Source: Anser cygnoides
Taxonomy: Eukaryota; Chordata; Aves; Anseriformes; Anatidae
Assembly (NCBI RefSeq): GCF_040182565.1
Contig: NC_089883.1
Span: 21,115,501-21,179,500, forward strand
Length of the DNA: 64,000 nucleotides
Direction of reading: 5' to 3'
How positions within the stretch are numbered: position 1 is the first letter of the stretch; each line of letters opens with the position of its first letter. The notes under the pieces are model-generated. The model saw only the letters and a program-made list of their open reading frames with translations. It made no database searches and had not been told where the DNA came from. The translations under genes and the position numbers were made by a program. Shown here piece after piece: positions 13,951 through 24,900 of the stretch.

Positions 13951-15430
13951 CATGAAATAACAGTAACATCTTGGAAGCATGGCTAAAAACACATCCAAGT
14001 TCAGCCAATTTAATTGAATTTTCTGTACTTGTTCCAAGTCCAAAGAAATTAGCACTGTATGTTCCAGCTTAAAAAGACACTCCTAGTGATCTATGCTCTC
14101 TGTGGAGATCTGTCTACCCAAATTTAACGGTCCTCTTCTGTTTGTCTGAACTACTTTGGCCACTGCTTTTTTCATTCTTTCACTTTTAAACCGTTATTCC
14201 TTCAGCATAATTTTCAGTTCACGCCGTTTGGGTTTTCTATCACCAACCAACCATTCATTTTGATTTGTTACCTAATGGCCTAAGCTGACTCCTGATTTGG
14301 TTCCTCACTCATTAAGACTTTTCATTATGGGTGATTTTGAAATTTATGCTGATGCTTTGGAACATACACCCATACAAAGGTTTAATGATTTGTTGAATCT
14401 TACATTATGTTAATTTTCATTCTTGCACAATGTCCCATACATTAGAATGTTACTTAATCTTCATCTCAATGATATACTACTCTTTTTTCTTTCTCATTCA
14501 GTGATTAGTCCTCACTGTGGACTAACTGAAGGTTTCTTTCCCTTTCCTTGTTTTGCCTGTGTTATTTATCAGTTGCCCAGGGCTCGGTGATGCTTTAGTT
14601 TCTGCATCCTTGCTGCTGACACGTGGGATTTTTAAAATCAGTGACCATGCTCATGGTCACTCAACTGAAGACAGTTCTCAGAGTGAGCCGAAGCCATCTC
14701 CGTGTCTCTTCCTTCTGGTTGTACCTCTTGAGTCTCCTCCTTCCCTCGGCTATATGGGGATCCTTCTTGCAGCTCCTTCCCCTTACTTCATTTGGTTTAA
14801 TGCATTGCTAAGCGCACAGTGGCCATGTTGATATTTACTGTTTTTGTTGTTGTTGTTGTTTTCATGAAATTAAAATTCTATTCTCTGCATTTCTGCAAAC
14901 AAAAAAGATTGGACTGCTTTCCTCCCTTTTTGGTACGCTGTATCAGTTCCTAAGGTTAAACATCCTTTTGCCGAGTATTTCTTTTCACTCAAGGTCAGCT
15001 TTAAGCTTCTTAGAATATACCTGCAATTACTTTTAGAATTAAGAAAGCTTGGATAGTCTGTCTAAATGTAGTGAGTTTTAATCCAATCTATACCATTCCT
15101 TTTATTTCACTGGCAGTTGAGAAGGTGGTATCGAAATAGCTTTTGCAGAAGCTTTATCTATTGGATTTTATCAGTAAGTCTTAGTTCCCAGAACTGATTG
15201 CTCATTGGAAAAACTCAGAAGTAATTCCATGAAGCCAGTAAGTTTAATTTATCCATATGTCATAAGTGAGTTCAGCATAGAACTAGAGGTCTGATGCAGG
15301 TAAGTGTTACTCTAAAGGTTATCTGGCTTTCTCTTGAATTTAGGAAGTATAGCTGCAGTGAAGGGTAAGCGGAAAGCAACCACTGTCTGGCAATGTCATG
15401 GGCATCAAAAAAAATTATTGAAGGAAGCGC
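13951..15430. other. Non-coding sequence with a 22-bp palindrome
   Basis: No gene is visible. A perfect palindrome with a 2-base centre lies at 14640-14661 and a (TTG)n run at about 14845-14862. The rest is unremarkable AT-rich sequence. Confidence 0.5.
14640..14661. repeat. Perfect 10-bp-arm palindrome
   Basis: Arms AGTGACCATG and CATGGTCACT flank a 2-base centre. The arms contain TGACCA and TGGTCA separated by 6 bases. This resembles, with one mismatch per half-site, an everted nuclear-receptor repeat (AGGTCA family). The palindrome is seen directly; any receptor binding is inference. Confidence 0.6.
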
Positions 15431-15438
15431 AGAGCTAG

Positions 15439-15600
15439 CCATATACATCAGCTGATGACGGGTAGGGATTGTCTCCTAGGTTGATGGAATCAGTTCTCAC
15501 GCTTGCATTATGAATGTACCATATACATCAGAGGGTGACAGGGAGGGACTGTCGCCTGGGTTGATGAAATCGCCTCACACACTTGCAATACAAATGTACC
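15439..15600 (+). repeat. Two-copy 80-bp tandem repeat
   Basis: Copy 1 spans 15439-15518 and copy 2 spans 15519-15598. Both begin CCATATACATCAG and contain a GGTTGATGRAATC core and a CTTGCAWTA segment near the end. Roughly four of five bases agree. A third, truncated start (CCAAATAGCA) may follow at 15599. It could be a short minisatellite or a remnant of a repeat with internal duplication. Confidence 0.8.
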
Positions 15601-16419
15601 AAATAGCAAGAATTATTTGGGCAAAACTAATGTACACGGGAGTGCTCCAAGTGCTGTGTTACTTCATTTGAGGATGACTGTTTTGAATTCATGAGTGTTC
15701 AGGAATGTAAATCTGGGACGATCTGGGTACAATTGCAGTTTGCCCCATTTTACGTCAATTCAAAGAGTTCAAGCCTCTCAACTAGCCATGTGTAGCCAAA
15801 CAACCTCTCTAACTGATGTCTATACTTTCCTGTTTAAAAACTTCTTTATCTTCATGATCCAGCTATCAGTGATCTTTTCACTTGGGGTTTTGAAGAGGTT
15901 TATCAAATTTTATTTTTGTCTTCTGTTATTATTTAGCTAATGCCATTTGTCTGAGGAATTTTTGCAACTGCTGAATGCCATTTGTGGTCCCTTTTTATTT
16001 TGCTTTTCCTCCCCCCAGGTAGCACTATTTATATGCATTGTTTGTGGTGTCACTATGCAGAAAATGCCCAGATATACTTTCCAGTTGTCACAGACCTTGG
16101 GAAGCAGTTGATGTTTTGCATAAATATCTGAGGGTTACTTACAAAAAGAGGCTTCATATTCCTTTAAACCTAGTGGTTAAAGTATATTCAAGTCATTATT
16201 GAATTTCTGGTTGCTAAAAAACCATTTGGGGTGAAAACAGCAGCTTTCTGCACTTTCTGGTTTTTACTTTTTTTCTATTAAGTATATACTAATTAATGAA
16301 GTTATTTTCAGGTGATTTGAGCTTTTAAGTTTGATCTTACATTTCATTGTTCTATTGTGCAAGTACCTTACTTATACTTCTTATGTCACCTTTTCTGGAA
16401 GAAAATTCTTCTGCTGTCT

Positions 16420-16425
16420 TATATA

Positions 16426-16464
<39 letters not shown>
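16420..16464. repeat. (AT)n microsatellite
   Basis: Uninterrupted AT alternation except for one G. It sits about 90 bases upstream of a T-rich/(GTTT)n tract at 16552-16600, so the two together form a simple-sequence cluster. Confidence 0.95.
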
Positions 16465-16467
<3 letters not shown>

Positions 16468-16551
16468 TTCCCAAGGAAATGCCCAAGTTCTTGTACAATT
16501 CATGTAGTTTGTTCATGATTACTTGGGAGTAGTATACTGTTTCCAGGTTGT

Positions 16552-16600
16552 TGGTTTTTTGTTTTTTTTTTTTAGTTTGTTTGTTTGTTTGTTTGTTTTT
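16552..16600. repeat. T-rich and (GTTT)n tract
   Basis: T homopolymers followed by about six GTTT units. On the minus strand this reads as A-rich (AAAC)n, a common descendant of retroposon poly(A) tails. No recognisable retroposon body adjoins it. Confidence 0.85.
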
Positions 16601-16949
16601 GATCCAGCTTCTCAGAGGAAAGGAGATCGACAAAAAATAGGAGAAATTAAACAGGCTTTTTATTAACAAAGCTTTTCAAGCACAGAACTTGCTCTCAGGA
16701 GTCCAGCTCAACATACAGAAGCAGAGAGTAAGAACCAATATCCTACAGAGATTTCTTGTCTCTCTCTTAAAGAACCAAAGCACTCAACAAAATTTTGAAA
16801 AATCTCATAAAAGCTGTAGAAAGTCATACACATCATTAGTAGTATTCTTCTGTAATGCCAGCTTTGAGAGTGTCCATGATATAATGGGGAGGAAGCAGTT
16901 TTGCGGTCTGGGATCAGGTCCTAGAGGGTCCTAGGAGTGAAATCTCTAG

Positions 16950-17080
16950 CACTGAAGGCTTCCAAAAATTTGTCAGCAGTAGTTTAGGTCTAATTCATCT
17001 TGCTTCCCAGAAGCAGTTGGATGAGATGCCCTCAGAAGGTCATTTCTAACACCATCTTGTGTATTGCCATGATTGTGTTC
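16950..17080 (+). mobile_element. Possible decayed CR1 3' end
   Basis: The segment GTTGGATGAGATGCCCTCAG followed by AAGGTCATTTCTAACACC resembles the conserved 3' end of avian CR1 LINEs (GGAY..GATGAYC..AGGTCCCTTCCAACC). The terminal 8-base repeats are not preserved. Divergence is high, so it would be an old copy. Chance similarity cannot be excluded. Confidence 0.4.
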
Positions 17081-19265
17081 ATCAAAGTACATAACTGACT
17101 TTTAGGATTAGTAAGGATTATTATTACATTTCCTATCAGTTAGTGATACTGTAGTTTTAGATAAAGGGAACACTTCATCGAAAATGTAACAATATCTTTT
17201 GCTACATAGCTTATAAAATCTGATTTTCCACTTTTGTCTTTGAGCACATTGAAAGATTTCTCAGGCTACACAGGACAGCATATAGGAATACCTCAAATTA
17301 GCCAGCCCCTTACATTTTAATTATTTTTAGTGGTCTGCCAGGTAATTGCATTCCTGGTTGAAGTGTGTATAAGGACAGTGAATGATTTATACCAGTTGGA
17401 GTAATAGCATTGAAACATTAGCAAGGATAATGTATGATGCCATGGGTCACTTGCTTATTTTAACTCTCACAAACACATACATATATAAAGGGGAAGAAAA
17501 AAAAAAACAAAAAAAACCACTAATACAGCCATCTTAACAATTCTCTTTCACTACATCTGTAACCCTCCTTACATCCACTCAAGGATATATTTCTAACTCT
17601 TATTTTAGACACTTAATTTAATATTGTGCTGTTGTTCTCAAAAACATTGGGTAAAATGTCAGTTTTCTACCCCACCATTAACTTGTTTCTTTCCTTCTTT
17701 ATTCTGTGAGGTCAAAGTTCTTCATGTTTCCATTAAAAAGAACATTTAAATGCAAAAGAAAGTAGATCTTCTATATATTTTTAGAAATAAAATTTTATTT
17801 ATGAAAAAAAATGTAAACACATAGCACGAGTAAGTGCCAATCGGGTATGTTTGTGCTTTATTAAAGCATATCAGGATAGCTGCGTAAAATCAGTAATAGA
17901 TGTCTAAACTGAACATATTTTCTGAAAGAACGTTAGGCTAATTTTCCTGATTTTAAAGCAACTGGAATGGAACTGAGACCAACGCAATGAATGTCCTTGT
18001 CTGTCCGTGTCTGCTTCCTCACGTGTAAAACAGAAATAATAACATTTGCCTCCCAATATGGTGTAGCAAATCTCAATTAACATGCTTTCATTGCCTCAGC
18101 AATAGAATGTTTTGTTCTGTTGGTCTAATCCAATGTAAAAGCTACACTTGGGCAGCAGCAGAATTGGACTCTATGGTATTATTAGAATCCTAATAATCAT
18201 AACTCAAATCATAGTTAATTTCACTTAGGGATTACATCGACAAAATAAGAGATATGAAGCCACTGTTGTCCACAAGTCTGAGAAGGGACAATGGGAGAAA
18301 TGTGAGATTAAATGTTGGCTAAATTATTATCAAGTGCAAATTTTATCACATTGACAAAGTATTAGAATGGCCTGGAACTATTAAATGGTAGTCTTCAAAA
18401 TGTTTGATAAGTAGGGGGAAAAAAAAAAAAAAAAAACTTCGGTGGATTAATGCATATGAATCTTATGCCACCCTTTTTAAGATAGACAAAGTGAGCACAG
18501 AAAGACAAGATGCTGGTTTTAATCTGCAGATAGGAGTGCTGTATAGGTCTAGTGTTGTAAAACATGCTCTCGATTCATTGCACATATTCAGTGCTTCTTC
18601 CATATATTTCTGCAACTAATTTCGTTTATCTGAATGGAATATGTCCTACAAAGCAGAATACAGTGGATGTTAAATATTGACTCTACTTAAAACTTTTTAG
18701 ATTGTGTGGAGCTTGCATTACCTCAGTTACAAAAGTACTGATCTTTTATTTCTTCTTTTTTAAAGCAAGTTTTCACATGGGACGTTTTCAAAACTTGTTA
18801 GGTTAGTTCTTCAGATCTGTTAAATTCCTACTTGGTACAGCAGACAGAATCACAAAGGAGAATGTAAGCTGGTGTTATGACTCCCTCACATCCTGAGTTG
18901 TCTGAAGCCCAAAGTAGGACAAATCACTCAGACCTAATGTATGGTAAGAGTAATTTACATAGACTGCTAGCCTGCACTGAGGTCCTACCTCTGCTGGCTT
19001 CTGTCATTCCCAGTATATGCCCATTGGCAGAAGATGAATTCAACTCTCCCAGCTTTGCCACTAGCTGATTTTCCACTGGTCTCTGTTGCAATGCACAGGG
19101 GACTCAACCAAGACCATCTGCTATGTCCATTCTGTATATTCCTGGCACTGTCAAACCTATGCATGTTTTAGTTTTGGTCAAGTTGTGGTTTATCTTTGAG
19201 TGAAGCTGTTCTATTTCAGCGTCACAGTTCAGGTTTAATCCTGACTGGAGAAAGAAAAAATGTCT
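17081..19265. other. Non-coding sequence, no gene seen
   Basis: AT-rich with a run of 19 A at 18419-18437 and an A-rich patch at about 17495-17517. No exon, repeat family or regulatory landmark is recognisable. Confidence 0.5.
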
Positions 19266-19269
19266 GAGA

Positions 19270-19335
19270 CCAGGCTGTGGCTGGAGTTCGATTTAATTCT
19301 CAGGTTTGCATCTGCTCTAACCACCAAGCTATTTT
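19270..19335 (-). mobile_element. MIR/tRNA-like SINE head
   Basis: Read on the minus strand, TAGCTTGGTGGTTAGAGCAG matches an RNA polymerase III A box of tRNA and MIR type. About 25 bases later ATCGAACTCC matches a B box (GGTTCGAATCC type). That order and spacing is the tRNA-derived head of an ancient SINE. No intact tRNA cloverleaf can be drawn, so it is not called a tRNA gene. The family (MIR or a related amniote SINE) is an inference. Confidence 0.5.
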
Positions 19336-19399
19336 ACCCACGCTTCTTTCTCTGACCCAATAAATATTTAGAAAGTAAAAGAATGGCAGCTGCCACATG

Positions 19400-19485
19400 C
19401 AGCTGATTAGGGCACTTACCTGGAATATTATCCCTGTTCTGCATAATCCAAAGCAGAGACGTAGTCTGGGTCTATTTACTATTTG
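19400..19485 (+). mobile_element. Second SINE/tRNA-like fragment, opposite strand
   Basis: GATTAGGGCACTTACCTGG followed by a CCCTGTTCTGC segment resembles an ancient reptile/bird tRNA-like repeat, which typically reads TGGTTAGAGCACTCACCTGG and then a CCCTGCTCTGCC segment. It lies head-to-head with the minus-strand copy just upstream. Identification rests on remembered consensus and should be treated as tentative. Confidence 0.4.
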
Positions 19486-20860
19486 GGTCTTCCCTGCTGT
19501 TTTTTCCAGGACATGCTGTCCGCACCCAACTTCAGAAATGTTTCTAGTGAAAACATAAGCTAGCAAGTATCCTTGACCAGGTTTAACCTTCAGCCACAAC
19601 AGTGACTGGGTGTTCAAAAACCCTTCTACCACTGAAAACTGCTGAGGACAAGCATGCCTTATATCACGTGAATACTTGATACCCTTGATAAACCTCTCCA
19701 GAAGTGCTTTCCTTGAAGTCATTATTTCTGTCCTATCTTGAGGGGGCCTGAGGCTGTGACCTTATGTTCAGAATCTTTTTAGAAGAAATTAGAGACAGAA
19801 AAATGTGTGTTTGATTAAAAGATGTGGAGCTGAGTCACTTCAACAAACTGATAACACTCATGTTTCGCAGTCATCTCCCTTGGCATCGTTTCAGATTTAG
19901 ACGAATTGATGTGGGGAGAGGGGGAAGAATCCTTTTGGAGGGTGAGATTTTTAGTTATGTGAACCAGCAGCTATATTTTTGATATCTTGTATACCAGTTT
20001 TCGGCCTAGTGAAGCTGAAAGTTTTATATTTTTACAGCTTTCCACTCTACTTAGCTTCTTGCCAAGTCATAAAACCTAAGGTACTGCAGTATTTAGTCTA
20101 TTCATGTACATATACGGAGCTTATATCTGTAATATCCAATATAAAGGTGTCTTTGCACAACTCCTATTTAAGCAGACACTTGAGAATCCCCACAGTAAGT
20201 GAGTGTAAGAAGAATCGTCCATCGTGTAACTGCTTGAGAAGGTGTAATGCATTTCTTTCCTACATTCAGGCATCTTTAAGTGCTGATTATTCTTGACTGC
20301 CAGCATGGCCTTTTGTAGCCATGGGTATTGGATATAATTGAGAACATCCATCAGATATCTCTGAATTCTGCCACAGAACTAAGCCTGATCAAAATTAAAG
20401 CTGGTAAAAAAGAAAAATGTGATGGTGCAGTTTCCCGCTGGAAAATGCAGGTTTAATTTAACCAGAACATTTCAGAGGCATCTATTTTTTTTATCAATAT
20501 ATGTAATGATAATAGTAAAATTTACCTTTAAAAACAACATAAGCCATTTCATTTTGACTTTCTGTAACAGAATATAATCGGTTAAAAGTAAAATCAAAAT
20601 AATAATGAAGTGAAAAGCATTTTTAAGATGAACTGTTTCTATAAAATGATTAGACATTTGTCTTAAACATTCTTCTACAATTTTTATTTCGTGGGAGGAT
20701 CCATGCTTTTGACCTTGTTTTGGATCCAAGAAGGCAGGAAATTTTGCAATAGTGATACAGATTTTGCAGAAATTCTACAGTAAAAATCTATGGTAAAGAG
20801 CTTTGTTAAAATATTTTGAATGTCAGTGAAAATTGCAGTGAAAATATCACAGAGACAGTT
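19486..20860. other. Non-coding sequence, no gene seen
   Basis: Only short open frames occur, the longest 105 codons. Their translations look random. Nothing else is recognisable. Confidence 0.45.
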
Positions 20861-20876
20861 AAGTTTTTCAGCACGA

Positions 20877-20916
20877 TTTGTGTGATTTTTATATGAGTGT
20901 CTGCTTTGGGACCAGC
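20877..20916 (+). repeat. Left arm of a 40-bp perfect inverted repeat
   Basis: The 40 bases starting TTTGTGTGATTTTTAT and ending TTTGGGACCAGC recur exactly, in reverse complement, at 21913-21952. Just outside, TTTTCAGCA is also shared after a small gap, so the arms extend imperfectly to about 20864 and 21963. The arms enclose about 1 kb. Confidence 0.95.
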
Positions 20917-21912
20917 TCGCTTTCTATTACAGAGATTTAGCAGCTCTCAGAATGGATATAAGGTTGGACACAGGAATCACGGAACTAAGCCAGAGGCAGG
21001 AGCAGGAATCAGAAGTCAGGAGTGGAACAGGCAGGAGTGGGAATATGAGGTGGATGCAAGAACGAATGCACAGCAGTCGCAGCTTGAGCAAATGGCATCA
21101 ACAACAGTGAATTCAAGTAGGTTTTGCTCCTGTCTGGTGTCAAGAGGCAGGTCCTGTGGGAGCTTCCATGGCAAGGGCCATTATGCTGGCTCCTGGCATC
21201 CAGCAATGGCATGAGGCAGTCTCTGAGGGAACCTGTGCTAATTCATTGCATGTCACCTACTGCTGACCCTAAGTATGTCATCACATGGCAGTGCCCCTTT
21301 TCAGCAAATGTCCCTGTATTGAAAGCTAGTTATGATGCACATGAAATAAATCAAAGCAATTAAGAAGCAGAGTTCCTACATTATGCTAGTCCTGATTTCT
21401 GGAAGGAAAGGAACAAGTTTGTATTCCAGCAGTACCAGAATACACTGGAAATAAATTTTCCAAAATACTGTGTCCAGCAGCGGTTGTACTGAAAAGGCCT
21501 GTAAGGTCACCTTCACACACACACACAATCTGATTTGTGAATAGTCAGTCTGCTAAAAGTTTTGCTTTCCTATTCAGAAAAAGCAGGCAGCCAGGAAAAA
21601 AATATTTCAAGATAACCACATCTTTACTAATACCTGGAAAATGACAAGGGGTAATCTCAGGACTCTTCATTTTGATGATTTTTGCCCTTTTCTAATTCAG
21701 CTGGTTTAAAAAATAAAATAAAATCAGGAAAAGGCAGTTATTAATGCAACTGCTTGTTGTTTTGTTTTGTTTTGTTTTTAATGGTATTTCTCTCTAAATG
21801 ATTGGGTACTATTGATAAAATAAAATGTTCTTTAGATAATAGAGCTCCAGAGAGAAGAATTATAGTACTTTTTAGTTAAAATTAGTTAATACATAGAACT
21901 GTGCTTATATGT
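20917..21912. other. About 1 kb segment between inverted repeat arms
   Basis: The first part (about 20950-21230) is GC-richer, with repeated CAGGAR-like words (CAGGAGCAGGAATC, CAGGAGTGG). The second part is AT-rich and includes a short (CA)n at about 21515 and a (TTTTG)n run near 21758-21778. No transposase-like frame is present. With the arms it has the shape of a non-autonomous DNA transposon. However, I find no convincing target-site duplication, and the family is unknown. Confidence 0.35.
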
Positions 21913-21952
21913 GCTGGTCCCAAAGCAGACACTCATATAAAAATCACACAAA
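21913..21952 (-). repeat. Right arm of a 40-bp perfect inverted repeat
   Basis: Exact reverse complement of 20877-20916. The identity contrasts with the otherwise decayed look of the neighbourhood, which suggests a fairly young event or sequence homogenisation between the arms. Confidence 0.95.
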
Positions 21953-21964
21953 CTGCTGAAAATC

Positions 21965-24900
21965 CATATTGAACTGCTTTGACTAACTGATATGGACACT
22001 TCCAGCAACATAGCCAGGAACCCCTGGAATTAACATGCAAAAAATATTTCTGTACAGCTCAAAGGGGAGAGAGAGAACCCCACAGCAGGATGGACTGTGG
22101 GGGGGCAAGAGCTGTCTTCAGGGGCAGTGGAGTGAGGAGAAGGATTATGTAGTGGCTTTGGCATTTATTTTATTTTTTTTTAAATAACATATAAAAAAAA
22201 AAGCTGTATTTCAGTCTCTGTAAAGCAGAAGATTTTTTCAAAGTAGTAGCTGAAACTTTAATCTCGATGTGATTGTGCCTGCATTTCTTTTATTTGTGAA
22301 TATTCCAACATCCAGCTTTTGATGTTACCTGTGAGCATAGCCTTATCAGGTCCTGAAAATAGCTTCATAGATGATTTTTTTTTCTATTATATTAGCCCAG
22401 TTTGAAAAGAACCTAATTGACCTGCAGTAATAATAGGTTTGACTTTAAAGTCTGATCCCAGCTTACAAGGGTTTGCATCTCTTGGTTCTGTCTTTTGAAT
22501 GCTTAATCGAGAGACGTTTTTCAGCTTGTAAAAGGCTTTTACCTCATTCACATGTATGGACAGTACCTAATGGACCCTATCCTTTTATTCATTGGTGTCT
22601 ACAACTGTGAAATGTGATGTCTTTGTGTTTTACGACTTCAAAATGCTTTTTATTTTTAGGTCAAATGAAAAAAAAATCCATTTGTCTTATTTAGCTTTTT
22701 TAATATTTATTTTATAGAATTTAACATCCTTTGTGTTTTTGCCCTGGGGCATTTGTACAAAAACGTGCTTTAAAATGTGCAGATGATTGCTTTGATTTTT
22801 GAGGCTGGCAACAGGAGTCAGGTCTCACTCCCTGTGAAACTATAGGAAAATGATGGGGCTGTTTTAGAGAAAGGGAATATTGCATTTGCCTTGCAAGGAA
22901 ATAGAAAAGTGCTATTGAAAAGAATTAACATGATGTGACTTTAAAAAGAACTGTCTGGATTCTTTTCTGAGGCTCTGACAGCTCTACCAGGTGAGATTCT
23001 AGCCCAATATTTTTTTCTGTAGTCTGTAACCTGAATGAGCCATAAAAAGTCAAGCCAACGACATTTTATTGCCTATACATCTGACTGCCTCAATGGAGAA
23101 ATAAGACGATTTATTACTGAGATGCAGAGAGAGATTTTGTGTTTGCAGTGTCTCTCCCACATTTGCTCTACAGGCCAGTGTAATCTAACAAGTCAGGTCA
23201 AACGGTGGAAAAGTTTCTTTCTGGATCAAAGCACCGATGGAGCAGTTGCAGCCTGATTCTGCAGGTTGTGCTCAGGCACAGTGCTTCCTGCTCACCTAAG
23301 CAAGCTTGTTGATGAGAACTGGAGCTCTGTACTTTCCAGACACTGGGCAGGATCTGAACAATCCGGCTTCATGTTTACGCAGTCAGAATTCTCCCATCAG
23401 TTAATGGGAATTGTTTGAGAACAAGAATTTAGTAAAAAGTGAGGATGGCAGGATTTGGACCTGTACCAATGCCTGGGAGAAGGCTGTGCTCCCTGCCCTC
23501 TCAGTTAGAAGTCAGGTGTTGTGAAACAGGCAGTAAAGCCAAGACAGTTGGCAAGTGAGCAAGACAGAAATAATAGAATTAAAGGGGAGAAGGACTTTTT
23601 GCAATTAAAATTGTATGTACTGGCATTTCTAGTATGTGGCAGAGATCCTGCACATTTTACTCCAGAGTAACAAAGAACAGAGCTGTGCATGTCACCATGG
23701 AAATGTAAATGGAGCTCCTTTGACAAACAGAGAAATGTATGCCATTCGTTTATGCTCAAATGAACTGTTTGTAGTGGGATGCAAGAGAAGAATTGGATGT
23801 CTGTTACAGAAAAGACAAGAAAATGCAATTGTAGTACCTTGTTCTGCATTCTGTTATATTTTTATTAGGAGGACAAAAGTACAGGAAGAGAAGAGTGATT
23901 TTTTTCTAACTAATTAATCGATACAATATTTATAACCAGCAGTTTAAAATGGGAATGATCAAACGCATAGCAAAGAGCACAGAGGAGAAAGTACTTGTAT
24001 GCTATGCCACTTCCACCTGTCCACCTGTGCTGTCTACCTACTTATTTAAAAAAAAAAAAAAAAAGGATGGATACTTGTGAATGAGTGGGTATTTGAAAAG
24101 GAGCGGGCATCTGTCACATGTCACAACATTATAAAGTTAGGTGGAAAGATTTGTTTTATTTTTACAATCAACAGATGTTTGCTAATTTCTGTTCTAATTT
24201 TGACTATGTTATACTTTTCTTTCTTGGGGCATGGGTATGTGTAGACTACAAGGAAAAAAGGGTGAGCTGCAACCTATATTGGGAGCTCAAGAGCTCACAA
24301 CTTTTCTAATATTCTAATATGGAGAGCTGATTATATCTGTTTAGATTTTGCTGTGTGCTTTGTGGAACAAAGAGCTAGGCAAATAACATCAAATATTTTC
24401 AATGTGGCTGCTTTAACATATGCTTGTATGTTTCACGTGCTTGATTTCTGCAAAGACTCCTGAGTTCAACTCCCACAATGACTCTGAGAAGTGAGAGCCT
24501 CGCTCAGTGTTTGGGTATTTGAACTAGAAGTGTTTTAGGAGATAAGCAAGGGAGATGGAGTTGCCAAGACAGTTGCTTCTAGAGTCAAAGCACAAAGGCA
24601 AAGAAAACAGAGATGGATTTAAATCCGAACTCTTATTTACCTTTTTACTCCCTAAGGAGTTATGTTTTACAACTGTCATAAGATGAAATAACTAAACTCT
24701 ACAGCAAACCAATAAACTTTACAGTATTCTGTTTTCCTCTTAGGAAAAAGGCCTTGGACAAGGTTTCTGCAGCTCAGAAAGGAAAAGCTTATATGGTATC
24801 TATTATTCACTTAGTCTTGTTTATTTAGATTTCTTTCTAACAGAAACCACCCAGTACCTTCTTTAAGCCATCTTTCAGGTTTGCATGAATCAATCCTTTC

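Noticed and set aside
16352..16669. 105-codon minus-strand frame
   Set aside because: Much of it is the translated (AT)n and (GTTT)n microsatellites (Ile-Tyr and Lys-Gln-Thr repeats).
19270..19340. A tRNA gene on the minus strand
   Set aside because: A and B boxes are recognisable, but no acceptor stem or complete cloverleaf can be formed. A SINE remnant fits better.
23505..23917. 114- and 93-codon overlapping frames on opposite strands
   Set aside because: No family resemblance, no splice context, and lengths close to chance expectation for AT-rich DNA.
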